A stretch of 43,183 nt of DNA, from NCBI GenBank assembly GCA_963169055.1, contig CAUJFU010000037.1, positions 1 to 43,183 on the forward strand, written 5' to 3'. The notes beneath the pieces were generated by a model that saw nothing but the letters and a program-made list of their open reading frames with translations, did no database searches and had not been told where the DNA came from. The position numbers were made by a program, and so were the translations under genes. Positions 1-8,423 of the stretch are shown here, piece by piece. The number at the start of each line of letters is the position of its first letter. Position 1 is the stretch's first letter. This DNA comes from Myxococcota bacterium (GTDB lineage Bacteria > Myxococcota_C > UBA6777).

Positions 1-888
1 GATCTGGTTTCAGGCCGTTGTGTCGGTGGCACATGTACCGACAACACGGGCTGTTTGAGTACCCAGTTTTGCAAAAGTGGCGGGTGTGTCGCAAGAGAGT
101 GCGACCCCGCCATCGGGCTGGCCTGTGCGGCAGGTGAAACCTGCACCAACTTCGAGTGTACAGGGGGCGGCCCGCGCACTTGCACATCCGACAGCGATTG
201 CAAAAACACGCAGTATTGTAAGTCTGGGACATGCACCACCAAAGAGTGCAGCGCCACACAAACCTGCCCAAGCGGGCAAACCTGCCAAGACTCCCGTTGC
301 GTCGCCTCCCAAACGAAAAAACAATGTACGACCAACACAACCTGCGGAGCGGGTTCGACTTGCGTTGGTGACGATCCAAACGTCAGCTATGGACATTGCT
401 ATCGAACCTGCACAACGCCCGATACACAGGGCATTTGTAAGGCTGGCGAGATCTGTGCGGTGATCACTTCGACGCTCACGCTTTGCTTGCCCGTCGGCAC
501 CAAGCCCACAGGCGCAACCTGCGGTATTGTCGACAACCGATGCGATATCAACAACGTCTGCTTCTTCGAAAGCGACACCGCTACAACCGGCCTTTGCTAC
601 AAACGATGCACCACCGTCGGTAGCACCACAGGATGCCCCTCCAGCACCTCCTGCGAAACCATCGGTGTCTCCAACGCTTGCGTCCCTCCCCCCACGCAAA
701 ACTACCTCGGAACCTGCGCCGGTATCACCAAGCGTTGCAAATCGCCCAACATCTGCGTCCGAACTTCTGCGACCGCATCATCTGGCACTTGCTATAAGCC
801 TTGTACAAAGAACTCCGATTGCTCGGGACTTGGTTTGTACGATACTTGTCAATCGCTCCAAAACGGCGGGGGCTTCTGCTATCTGTGA
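1..888 (+). CDS. Cys-rich secreted protein, 3' part (5' end outside window)
   Basis: The reading frame is open from base 1, so the gene starts upstream; the ORF-track start at 55 is only an internal TTG. The visible 295 residues are a chain of Cys-rich modules with six or more cysteines each and spacings such as CxxxQxCxxGxxC. They resemble the Cys-rich repeats of the two proteases downstream and the EGF/Dickkopf-like repeats common in myxobacterial surface proteins. The disulfide-rich content implies an exported, extracellular or surface protein. It ends with GGGFCYL and stop, with no MYXO-CTERM tail, so it is probably released or anchored by an N-terminal lipid. The N-terminal domain is not visible; a protease domain like its neighbours' is possible but unproven. 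No specific function can be assigned. Confidence 0.85.
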   Translation, partial: DLVSGRCVGGTCTDNTGCLSTQFCKSGGCVARECDPAIGLACAAGETCTNFECTGGGPRTCTSDSDCKNTQYCKSGTCTTKECSATQTCPSGQTCQDSRCVASQTKKQCTTNTTCGAGSTCVGDDPNVSYGHCYRTCTTPDTQGICKAGEICAVITSTLTLCLPVGTKPTGATCGIVDNRCDINNVCFFESDTATTGLCYKRCTTVGSTTGCPSSTSCETIGVSNACVPPPTQNYLGTCAGITKRCKSPNICVRTSATASSGTCYKPCTKNSDCSGLGLYDTCQSLQNGGGFCYL

Positions 889-966
889 TCCTACTCCGCC
901 CTTTTTCCTCGCCATACGCCCCCACGCATCCGCTTTTTGATAGAACCACGGTGATTTTTTGAATGG

Positions 967-1052
967 TTTTGTGGGGTGCTACCCCACCCCCCGCAAGGGA
1001 ACTGCGTCCCCTTGACCCCGTGTTGGCGAAAAGATCACTGTTTTTCAAACCA
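967..1052 (+). repeat. Dispersed intergenic repeat A, copy 1
   Basis: This stretch is similar to 25343-25427 (same strand) and 27673-27760 (opposite strand). Shared blocks are TTTTGTGGGG, a GGGG..CCCC hairpin, CCCCTTGACCCCGT and TTTTTCAAA. In this copy the first hairpin is GTGGGGT-GCT-ACCCCAC, a perfect 7-bp stem. It lies between the 3' end of the Cys-rich gene and the 3' end of protease A. No T-run follows the hairpin, so it is not an obvious terminator. Confidence 0.75.
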
Positions 1053-1111
1053 ACGACGCTCTCGCTTGGACAGGCACGATCGCGGGTTTTTTGGGGCCAA
1101 CCGCGCCATAC

Positions 1112-1214
1112 GAAATCCGACCGTAGCGTGATCGCAACATGGAAGGGCAGCCCCTTGTAGCCCAACCACAGGGCGTCTACAGCGGGTGGATCACACCTAC
1201 CCTTCGATCACACT
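1112..1214 (+). repeat. Dispersed intergenic repeat B, copy 1
   Basis: The block runs from GAAATCCG through GGGCAGCCCC to CTACCCTTCGATCACACT. It matches 3993-4092 closely over its last 70 bases and 25497-25566 over the GAAATC..GGGGCAGCCCC core. It overlaps the last few codons or the stop of protease A, just as copy 2 abuts the 3' end of protease B, so it moves with the gene unit. Repeat A lies 60 bases to the left, as it also does at copy 3. Confidence 0.7.
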
Positions 1215-3772
1215 CGGCGGCGAACCAAGACCAACAAAAGCAACAATCCCCATCCAAGCGGAAGACTCGGATCGTGGCCTCTTGTGTCGCATCCGCAACC
1301 TCCACCCGAAGTGATCAACGTTTCTGTCGTGACTTGCTCTTTGGGGCTTTCTTGGACAGGCTCAGGAGTGTTTTCTGGGCTTGCATCCGCCACAACCGCT
1401 TCTTCGATCACAGGCTCAGGACTGATCTCGGCAACGGGTTCAGGCGTAGGTTCGGGGGTCGGTTCTTGCGTAGGTTCGGGGGATACAGGTTCAGGGGGAG
1501 GTTCATTTTTCTTGGTGGGATCGAAGGTGCAGATATCGTTTTCGCACTTGTGCTCTGCGGGACAGCCTGTGTCCGCCTTGCAAGGACTACCCTTGGCGCG
1601 TGCGCAATAGCCGTAAACAGAGCCATCTTGCGAAGTAAACAGACGCTCACACACGCTGCCTTGGGGACATTCCTTCGCATCGCGACACAAGCAGATCGCA
1701 AAGTCACCGCCAAAACTCACGCAGTTTCCGTTGCCGTTGCAAGGCACCGAAGAAGAGCAACTTTGCATACATATCGGACCCTCTTGTTCGCTAGAGAAAC
1801 GATTGCAGCTCAACCCTTTTTCACAACGTAGCGTCTGGCTGCACGATTGTCCGGCCTTTTGCGTGCCATCTCCCGGCAAACAAGCTCCCCCAACACTCGA
1901 AGTCGGGCGACACGAAGTCCCCGAAGGACAAGGCGTTCCCGCACCTTTGCTCACACAAGCCCCAAATCCATACGAGCCTGTGACGGTTAGATTGCATTCT
2001 TGGTTAGGACCGCAATCGCTGTCTTGCTCACAGATGCAAGCCGAAAAGGTACGGCCCAATCGTTGACAAGAACCGCCGTTCGCACAAGTCCCCGAGCAGG
2101 CCCCCAAGCAAATCGCCAAGCCACCGCCAAATTGGACGCATTGCAGCCCGGCATCGCACGTGCCTCCCGAACGACACTGGCTTCCCGCGCTCCCGTCTGG
2201 AGGACCGCAGCCCAACGCGCAACGGCCCGCTTCTTCTGTTTCAGACACGCACTTGTAGCCCGCTGCGCACACTGTTTGTTGGTTGCAAAAGTCACCGTAT
2301 TTTCCGCCACCATCGCGCTTACAAACACCGCCCACACACTGATAATCCGATGGACAGGCGTTTTGAGCAGAACAATTCATGCTACAGATCGCATTCGGTA
2401 AGCAGCGCTTGAGACCTGCGGCGATCTCCTTGCAAGCAAATCCCACAGGACAATAATCGCCCTCGCTGCAACCTTGGTCGCAATAACCAAGACCGCTGTT
2501 TCCTCCCAAACAAAAGCCGTTGCTTCCGCATTGATCGCTGCTATAACACGGACGGCAGATCTGCGCATTGGGCGCAGGCAACGATATCTTGCACACACCA
2601 TTGTCGCAAACTTCGGAAGGACCGCACTCTGTGTCAACCGTACACGTGGCGGGAGGACATTCGTTTTGCGAAGGAAAGCAGAGTTTCGCCGTGACTCCGC
2701 CATCATCGGCATGTTCACGACAAAAGCTACCGCTCGGACAACAATTGTCCGTATTGCAGGGCATCACACAGCGATACCCTTCTTTTAATTGAAGACATTT
2801 TCCGCCACTACAATCGGCATCTTTACGGCAAGGCGCACAGACACCTGTGGGAAGCGAGACAGGTTTACGCTCACAAAACAGGTTCTTGCAAGTATCGCAG
2901 GAGCTACAGTTTTTGTCTTCGGTGCAGGGTTTGGGCCCGTCGCTGTACTGATCGAGATAAGGCTGCAAAAAGTCTGTGAGGCTGGTGTCGACGCGGCAAG
3001 AAACGGCTCCCCCGTCGCAGTAAGTTTGCCCTGCTTGGCCGGTTGAAGTGGCGCGGTACGCGGTCGAAGTGACTCCCAAGATCACCCATTTTCCATCGAT
3101 CATCGTAAGGGCCGGTCCACCCGAATCTCCGTGACAGGCGCTTTTTCGTTGAGCGACGGTAGGATTTTGATCGAAGTGAATAAATGTGTTGGTGGCGATC
3201 TGATCAAGCGGGATATCCGCAGCGTATTTTTTGTCTGCGGAGACGATGCTTGGGCGAGTTTGGATCTGACCGTACCCCACGACACGGATATTTTGGCCGA
3301 TCAGCGCTTGAGGGATCGGAGCCGTGTTGGGTGTGATCGGTGTGACGTTGTTGGCTTTGGTTTTGAGAACCAAGACAGCGATATCATAATCCGAATAATT
3401 CGCGGTATTGTTTCGGCTGTATTTGGGGTGGGTGACAGCTTGGTCAAGTTGATAATAATCGCTGGTATAAGTACCGTTTGCGGCAGGAAAATCAACCCGA
3501 TATTCCACGTTGGTGATGCCGTATTGACGCACAGCTTCGACACAATGCGCAGCCGTCACCACAAGCTGCTTTGTCAACAAAGTTCCTGTACAAAAAGGCG
3601 AGCGTCTGGCAGTCAAAGCCCCGATGGCAGGCTCGGATAGGTCACCTTGACCGTTGATGATAAACTTTTCTTGCTTCGCAGGCGCTTCTTCGATACGTCG
3701 ACAAGCTCCCGACCAAGCCCCCACCAAGACCAACGCGGCCAACCAAAAAAAACGAATTCGAACCCGTGACAT
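1208..3772 (-). CDS. Secreted chymotrypsin-fold serine protease with Cys-rich repeats and MYXO-CTERM-like tail (protease A)
   Basis: The S1-family triad is complete: TAAHC (His76), SDYDIAVL (Asp130) and GDSGGP (Ser217), numbered from the chosen start. The residue six before the catalytic Ser is Ser, not Asp, which suggests a chymotrypsin- or elastase-like S1 pocket rather than Arg/Lys specificity. The N-terminus has a hydrophobic signal ending in WSGAC, a possible lipobox (Cys24). About 460 residues of Cys-rich repeats follow the protease domain, then a Pro/Glu/Thr linker rich in PEPT-type repeats. The tail is GGGCGC, a Leu-rich segment and RRR, like MYXO-CTERM surface-sorting signals. I chose the ATG at 3772 over the track start (3820) because AAAGGA lies 7 bases before it. 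It is a paralogue of the next gene. Likely cell-surface protease; substrate unknown. Confidence 0.9.
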   Translation of the reverse strand: MSRVRIRFFWLAALVLVGAWSGACRRIEEAPAKQEKFIINGQGDLSEPAIGALTARRSPFCTGTLLTKQLVVTAAHCVEAVRQYGITNVEYRVDFPAANGTYTSDYYQLDQAVTHPKYSRNNTANYSDYDIAVLVLKTKANNVTPITPNTAPIPQALIGQNIRVVGYGQIQTRPSIVSADKKYAADIPLDQIATNTFIHFDQNPTVAQRKSACHGDSGGPALTMIDGKWVILGVTSTAYRATSTGQAGQTYCDGGAVSCRVDTSLTDFLQPYLDQYSDGPKPCTEDKNCSSCDTCKNLFCERKPVSLPTGVCAPCRKDADCSGGKCLQLKEGYRCVMPCNTDNCCPSGSFCREHADDGGVTAKLCFPSQNECPPATCTVDTECGPSEVCDNGVCKISLPAPNAQICRPCYSSDQCGSNGFCLGGNSGLGYCDQGCSEGDYCPVGFACKEIAAGLKRCLPNAICSMNCSAQNACPSDYQCVGGVCKRDGGGKYGDFCNQQTVCAAGYKCVSETEEAGRCALGCGPPDGSAGSQCRSGGTCDAGLQCVQFGGGLAICLGACSGTCANGGSCQRLGRTFSACICEQDSDCGPNQECNLTVTGSYGFGACVSKGAGTPCPSGTSCRPTSSVGGACLPGDGTQKAGQSCSQTLRCEKGLSCNRFSSEQEGPICMQSCSSSVPCNGNGNCVSFGGDFAICLCRDAKECPQGSVCERLFTSQDGSVYGYCARAKGSPCKADTGCPAEHKCENDICTFDPTKKNEPPPEPVSPEPTQEPTPEPTPEPVAEISPEPVIEEAVVADASPENTPEPVQESPKEQVTTETLITSGGGCGCDTRGHDPSLPLGWGLLLLLVLVRRRV

Positions 3773-3793
3773 CTGTCCATCCTTTCGATCAAA

Positions 3794-3814
3794 CAGGCGC
3801 TTCCGTTGCGCCTG
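3794..3814 (-). promoter_or_regulatory. 7-bp inverted repeat in the 5' leader of protease A
   Basis: CAGGCGC-7 nt-GCGCCTG is a perfect stem about 21 bases before the chosen ATG (3772), just upstream of the ribosome-binding site. It could be an mRNA hairpin affecting translation or an operator. The equivalent leader of protease B lacks it. Confidence 0.4.
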
Positions 3815-3938
3815 CAACAAATAACTGTAGTCTATTTCGATGGCTGAAATCTCTTTTGGGATTGGTATCTAGGCGAGAAGATCAACACATCCTGAAACGC
3901 AGCGGAGACACACTAGGCGAGGCTTCACGCAAGATGTT

Positions 3939-3953
3939 GTTCAAAGATTGAAC
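3939..3953. promoter_or_regulatory. Perfect 15-nt palindrome upstream of protease A
   Basis: GTTCAA-AGA-TTGAAC lies 167 bases upstream of the protease A start. The identical 15-mer is 171 bases upstream of the protease B start (6910-6924). Identity and equal spacing in two diverged leaders point to a retained regulator-binding site. The binding protein is unknown. Confidence 0.65.
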
Positions 3954-3992
3954 GGCTTTGTGACGAAAATCCTCAATTCGACGCAGTGGTGC

Positions 3993-4092
3993 GAAATCCG
4001 CGCATGGTGTGATCGTAAAGAGGTAGGGGCAACCCCCTGTGGCCCAACAATAGGGCTTCTACAGCGGATTGCGTCTACCCTTCGATCACACT
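3993..4092 (+). repeat. Dispersed intergenic repeat B, copy 2
   Basis: It matches copy 1 (1112-1214) from GAAATCCG through GGGGCAACCCCC, AGGGC.TCTACAGCGG and CTACCCTTCGATCACACT. It lies immediately 3' of protease B, whose stop is at 4115, and upstream of protease A. Unlike copies 1 and 3 it has no repeat A beside it. Confidence 0.7.
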
Positions 4093-4114
4093 GCTCTCGA
4101 ATATCGTGTGACGT

Positions 4115-6739
4115 TTAGGTGCGTTTTCGTCGCCCCCACAAGAACAGCCCAAAGACAGCGAAGAAAGCAAGCCATAAGGAAGAATCTTTCTCGCCCGACG
4201 CGACAGAACAACCACAGCCTCCGCCGAGGATCTTTGGCTCAGTGGTCATCTCTGGGCTGTTGTTTGAAGAGTCGGAAGGACCGGCATCTTGGGCGATCTC
4301 TTCGCTTACAACCACCGCTTCTTCGGGTGCATTCTCCGCTACTTTTTCGACCGCAGGCTCAAAAAGCTCAGGTGTCGGTTCGGTGGGCATTTCGGAGGGC
4401 TTTTCTTCGATGGGTTCGGTGGGCTTTGCGAAGACACAAGCACCGGCGTTGCAGGTGTAGTCTTTGGGACAATCCTTGTCTGCGGTGCAATTGGCGTTGA
4501 ATGCGGGGCGACAGATGCCAACCCCCTGATCGCGAAAGACTAGATCGCATTGTTTTCCAAGACCACAATCTTGATCGCGCTGGCAGACGCAAAGCAAAAG
4601 TCCACCGCCAAAGTCCGCGCATCCGCCGCCGTTAGAACAAGTATTGTTGGAATCGCAAGGCTCCATGCAGCGGGGTGTTCCGTCAAAATTATAACAAGCC
4701 AGTCCCGGCTGGCAACGCAAGGTACGGCTACAGAGCGCACCTGCACGCAAATCCCCGTCCTCTGGGAGACAAGACTTGCTTGATGAGGCCGATCGACACA
4801 CCAGCGAATCGGGGCAAGGCGGAGGGGCTTTTGTTTTGTCCACACATCCGCCAAGCGCCGAAGAAGCCCAACGATTGATGTTGCAGAATTGGTCTGCTTT
4901 GCAGTCGCTATCGCTGCGACAGATACATACGATCACGCCTTGTTGGACATCGGTACAGATCCCGCCTTCCGCACAGGCTTGGCCGATGTTCGTGCAATCT
5001 TTCATACAAGCAGGAGTGCGTGTACCGAAACAAGAAAGGCCCGTATCACATGCGCGATTGCTGCCACAAGCATTCCCCGCAACAAGGCCATTGGGAGCGC
5101 AATTCAAGGCACAGCGGCCACTTCCATCATCTTCGGACAAACAGCGGTAGTTGGGCGCGCAAGTGAATCCATCCGCACAAAAATCACCGTCTTTTCCGCC
5201 CCCATCGCGTTTGCAGCTTCCTCCGCTACAAGTGTATCCGTTCGGGCAAGCCGTCACATCATCGCAGCGCATAAAGCATCCTGCTTGGGGGATACATTGT
5301 TTCGTGCCTTGCGTGAGTTGCGTACAAAGGAAGCCCTCGGGGCAATAATCGCCTGCACCGCAGCCTTGGACGCAATAACCCAAACCACTCCCCGGCTCCA
5401 AACAAAAACCGACGCCGCAATCGGCGCTACTCTTACAAGGTCGGCAAAGTTGAGCGATCGGCGTGGGGCGCTCGATCTTGCAGACGCCTTGTGTGCAAAG
5501 CTCGGCAGGACCGCAGTCCGCGTTGGTTTGGCATGACGCAGGTGGGCAAACCCCGTTGGAAGGGCGACAAGAAAGCGTGGCTTGTGCGCCTCCCCCTGCG
5601 ACAGTTTGGCAGATCCCGCCGGATGGGCATTGATAGCACGCTGCGTCTGTACACGGCTGCATACAGCGAAAGCCTTCGGATGTACGCAAGCATTGGCCGC
5701 TAAAACCGCAATCTGCGTCCGTGGCGCAAGGCTTACAGTATGTTGTGGCGCTGACGGTTGCGGCCCCACAAGCCCCTTGTTGGCACGCCCCACAAGCCCC
5801 GCAATCAGCGTCTGTTGTGCAGGTTGGCGGAGTGTCTGCGTAGCGTTTTAGATAAGGCTCCAAAAAGGCGATATTCACATCCAATCGCGTCGATACACCG
5901 GCAGAATCGCAAAAGGTCATGTTGGTTTGTGGGTCAGGCGTAGCACCTTCGACCACAGAACTGACGCCGAGAATGTATTCCACGCCGTTGACGGTGTACA
6001 ACGCAGGCCCGCCCGAATCCCCGTTGCATACGCTTTTTTTGGTGGCTTTGTCCCAATGACGAAAAGACCGAGGTCGGATCTCATCAAGCGGGATCATCGC
6101 GGATTGTTTGCTTTGCGCGGAAAGCCGCTGGGGTTGGGTTTGAACTAGCCCATACCCGACCAGTTTCAAATCGGTTGTCAACCAAGTCGTTGGGAGCGCG
6201 GTTCGGTTGACAGGGACGGGAATCACCCCAGAGACGGGCTGTTTGAGTATCCAGATCGCAACATCGTAGTCGGAATAAGCTTGAACAGAAACGCTTCGGC
6301 TGTAGCGAGGATGCGCAGCCGATTCTTGGACCTCGTACAACGCCGTCGTGAAGGTGACTCCGTCGGCGTTAGGCGTATCGACACGGAAGCGAAAGTTTCC
6401 CAGATCATCTGCAACTCCCTCCACACAATGGGCCGCTGTCACGACAAGTCGGCTGCTCAACAAAGTACCTGTGCAAAAGGGCGAATATCCGCTTCCTGCG
6501 CGCCGCATGAGAGCGCCGATCGCGGAATTGGAGATATCTTGCGCCCCGTTGATGATCGAGCGGCGGGTTGTTTCATAAGCAGATGGGGACGGCACGCGCT
6601 CGCACCCCCCCATCCACAATCCAAGCAAGCAGACGACCCAAACCAACCTCCAAAAAGGCCGATGCACCAAGATCTCGGAACCCAAAACCATTTTTCTTTT
6701 TTGGGTGGTATTTGAAACAAGAAGTGGGGTATGCAACAT
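4115..6739 (-). CDS. Secreted chymotrypsin-fold serine protease with Cys-rich repeats and MYXO-CTERM-like tail (protease B)
   Basis: This is a paralogue of protease A with the same architecture. From the chosen start the triad is TAAHC (His104), SDYDVAIW (Asp159) and GDSGGP (Ser242). The residue six before Ser242 is again Ser, so trypsin-like specificity is not predicted. LWMGGC (Cys46) is a plausible lipobox. Cys-rich modules follow, then a Glu/Pro/Thr linker and a tail with GGGCGC, a hydrophobic stretch and GRRKRT. Three starts are possible: 6877 (track), 6739 and 6691. I chose 6739 because AGAAGGA sits 7 bases before it; 6691 would give a more normal signal-peptide length but has only a purine-rich run in front. 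Gene order, upstream palindrome and 3' repeat match protease A, so the pair is probably a tandem duplication. Confidence 0.88.
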   Translation of the reverse strand: MLHTPLLVSNTTQKRKMVLGSEILVHRPFWRLVWVVCLLGLWMGGCERVPSPSAYETTRRSIINGAQDISNSAIGALMRRAGSGYSPFCTGTLLSSRLVVTAAHCVEGVADDLGNFRFRVDTPNADGVTFTTALYEVQESAAHPRYSRSVSVQAYSDYDVAIWILKQPVSGVIPVPVNRTALPTTWLTTDLKLVGYGLVQTQPQRLSAQSKQSAMIPLDEIRPRSFRHWDKATKKSVCNGDSGGPALYTVNGVEYILGVSSVVEGATPDPQTNMTFCDSAGVSTRLDVNIAFLEPYLKRYADTPPTCTTDADCGACGACQQGACGAATVSATTYCKPCATDADCGFSGQCLRTSEGFRCMQPCTDAACYQCPSGGICQTVAGGGAQATLSCRPSNGVCPPASCQTNADCGPAELCTQGVCKIERPTPIAQLCRPCKSSADCGVGFCLEPGSGLGYCVQGCGAGDYCPEGFLCTQLTQGTKQCIPQAGCFMRCDDVTACPNGYTCSGGSCKRDGGGKDGDFCADGFTCAPNYRCLSEDDGSGRCALNCAPNGLVAGNACGSNRACDTGLSCFGTRTPACMKDCTNIGQACAEGGICTDVQQGVIVCICRSDSDCKADQFCNINRWASSALGGCVDKTKAPPPCPDSLVCRSASSSKSCLPEDGDLRAGALCSRTLRCQPGLACYNFDGTPRCMEPCDSNNTCSNGGGCADFGGGLLLCVCQRDQDCGLGKQCDLVFRDQGVGICRPAFNANCTADKDCPKDYTCNAGACVFAKPTEPIEEKPSEMPTEPTPELFEPAVEKVAENAPEEAVVVSEEIAQDAGPSDSSNNSPEMTTEPKILGGGCGCSVASGEKDSSLWLAFFAVFGLFLWGRRKRT

Positions 6740-6909
6740 CAAAAATCCTTCTGTCCTGTCTGTCCAAAGAGCAACAACACGCGCAGAAAGGTTGGATGTG
6801 AGCAAGAAAAAAGCGTTGCGAATCGCTCCCCCCGCAACAGACCTTTTCCAACGCCCCAACCAAACGGCGCAAAACAAAACGAACGTAGAACATACCCAAG
6901 AGGCTCGCT

Positions 6910-6924
6910 GTTCAAAGATTGAAC
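6910..6924. promoter_or_regulatory. Perfect 15-nt palindrome upstream of protease B
   Basis: GTTCAA-AGA-TTGAAC is identical to the site upstream of protease A (3939-3953) and at almost the same distance from the start codon. GAGGCT lies just outside it on the left in both copies. It is a candidate operator for co-regulation of the two proteases. Confidence 0.65.
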
Positions 6925-7141
6925 TGATTCATACGTGCTCGATGTTCGGCACAATGTCTACGGCTCTCTTGGCAAATGTCGATGACATCTGTTTTTCCCG
7001 TTGGGTCAACATAGGGCTTCGGTATTCTTTTTTCAGACCGTCCTCAGGAAAGTACACTAAACAGACCTTTTCGCCCTCATTTCTCGATCAAGATCGGCAC
7101 TGAGGCGATCCAGCTTTTGGGGTTCGTTATAAAAAATCTTC

Positions 7142-7189
7142 TTGACACGCATTATTTCATGGAATACACTCCACATAATTACAGTAATT
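7142..7189 (+). promoter_or_regulatory. Sigma70-type promoter with overlapping palindrome, restriction-modification operon
   Basis: TTGACA (7142-7147), a 17-base spacer and TACACT (7165-7170) form a strong-looking promoter directed at the methyltransferase gene. The expected transcription start, about 7177, falls at AATTAC-A-GTAATT (7177-7189), a perfect 13-nt palindrome. That is where a repressor would sit. The leader to the ATG at 7350 would be about 170 bases. No controller (C) protein gene is visible, so autoregulation by the methyltransferase or an outside factor is possible. The rest of 6925-7349 holds no convincing gene. Confidence 0.6.
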
Positions 7190-7349
7190 CGAATCAGTAA
7201 AGATGAGCGCGCAAGTGAAAATCGCTGGAATACATGAAGAGAAACGAGCGAAATGAGCAAAAAAGTCAGATGTCTACAGTTCACTCAAAGCATTTATTAA
7301 AAAAATATCTTACAACGATCATACCAATTCACTAGAAGGAACCACAAAA

Positions 7350-8423
7350 ATGCTTTCCAACACAACAAGCCTGATGAAAGTCTCCGTCGAGCGTGGAAAA
7401 TACAAGGTATGTGACGCAAAAAAAGTCGCTGGTGGGCAATATCATACAAAAAGGCAGCAATGGCTTAAACAGCATATCGCTGAATTTATTCAACAAGCAA
7501 ACGCACAACACTACGTGGACCCCTTCGCAGGACACGGTGATCTCTTCCGAACATTGCTTCATTTGATCGGAGAAAAATCAACGATTGGTTACGATCTCGA
7601 TCCGACGCTTCATTGGCCAATCAATAACAGCCTCATCGAAATACCAAAGCACCCGAATTCAATCCTCGTTACGAACCCTCCATACTTGGCAAAACACAGC
7701 GCAAAACGTAAAGGAGTGGAGCATTCTGTTTGCGATTACTATAACGACAGCGGATTCGACGACCTTTATTTGATCGCGATGTCGAAATGTATAAAAAGCT
7801 ACGACAAATGTGTTTTTATCGTCCCAGAAACGTATGTGAACTCGAATACTCGATTCGATGGGATTGTTTCAATAACAATTATACTTGAAAGTATTTTCGA
7901 CGACACTGATACTCCGGTATGCGTCGTCTGTTATGATAAATCTTTTCTGGGAGATGTTCAAATATTTATTGGCGATCATTTGATCGGGAGGATGGCACAT
8001 TTGAATTCATTTCGATTGCGGCCAAAGAAAGATGTATCCATTCGGTTCAATATTCCCGACGGGCGTATCGGCCTACGCGCTGTCGATATGTTGGATTCAT
8101 CCAAAAAAATCAAATTCATGCCAGCTTCGGAATTAAAATACAACGTAAAAAACATAAAAAACTCAAGTAGATTAATCACCTACATCGATTTAGACGGGGT
8201 ACAAACCGAACAGATTCCGAAGATATGCGAGAAGGCGAATGAATTATTGATCAAAATTAGAGAAGCAAGCTCCGATATAATTTTTTCGCCGTTCAAGGGA
8301 AACGCAAAAGACGGTACGAGAAGAAGGCGGCTTGATTACGATCTGGCCAGAGCTATATTAGAAAAAGCTTATAAGGAAACGGTACCGAGGCCAAACACTC
8401 CAGCGCAATTAAGGATGTTTTAG
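7350..8423 (+). CDS. Type II DNA adenine methyltransferase
   Basis: Motif I is DPFAGHGD (residues 57-64) and the catalytic motif IV is NPPY (109-112), the pattern of N6-adenine (or N4-cytosine) methyltransferases. GYDLDP (80-85) fits motif II. The order is motif I before motif IV with the recognition region in the C-terminal half, a gamma-like arrangement. At 357 aa it is usual for a stand-alone type II modification enzyme. The ATG has AAGGA 9 bases upstream. It protects host DNA from the nuclease encoded directly after it, with no gap. The gene is clearly richer in A and T than its neighbours, which suggests horizontal acquisition. The recognition sequence cannot be read from the protein. 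Confidence 0.9.
   Translation: MLSNTTSLMKVSVERGKYKVCDAKKVAGGQYHTKRQQWLKQHIAEFIQQANAQHYVDPFAGHGDLFRTLLHLIGEKSTIGYDLDPTLHWPINNSLIEIPKHPNSILVTNPPYLAKHSAKRKGVEHSVCDYYNDSGFDDLYLIAMSKCIKSYDKCVFIVPETYVNSNTRFDGIVSITIILESIFDDTDTPVCVVCYDKSFLGDVQIFIGDHLIGRMAHLNSFRLRPKKDVSIRFNIPDGRIGLRAVDMLDSSKKIKFMPASELKYNVKNIKNSSRLITYIDLDGVQTEQIPKICEKANELLIKIREASSDIIFSPFKGNAKDGTRRRRLDYDLARAILEKAYKETVPRPNTPAQLRMF

Noticed and set aside
970-986. Hairpin of repeat A as an intrinsic terminator
   Set aside because: No run of T follows the stem on either strand in any copy.
6705-7103. 132-aa plus-strand ORF upstream of protease B
   Set aside because: It spans the leader and palindrome of protease B and has no recognised features.
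7057-7284. 75-aa minus-strand ORF upstream of the methyltransferase
   Set aside because: It overlaps the strong promoter and palindrome, shows no RBS that I can support and no helix-turn-helix motif, so it is not called as a controller gene.
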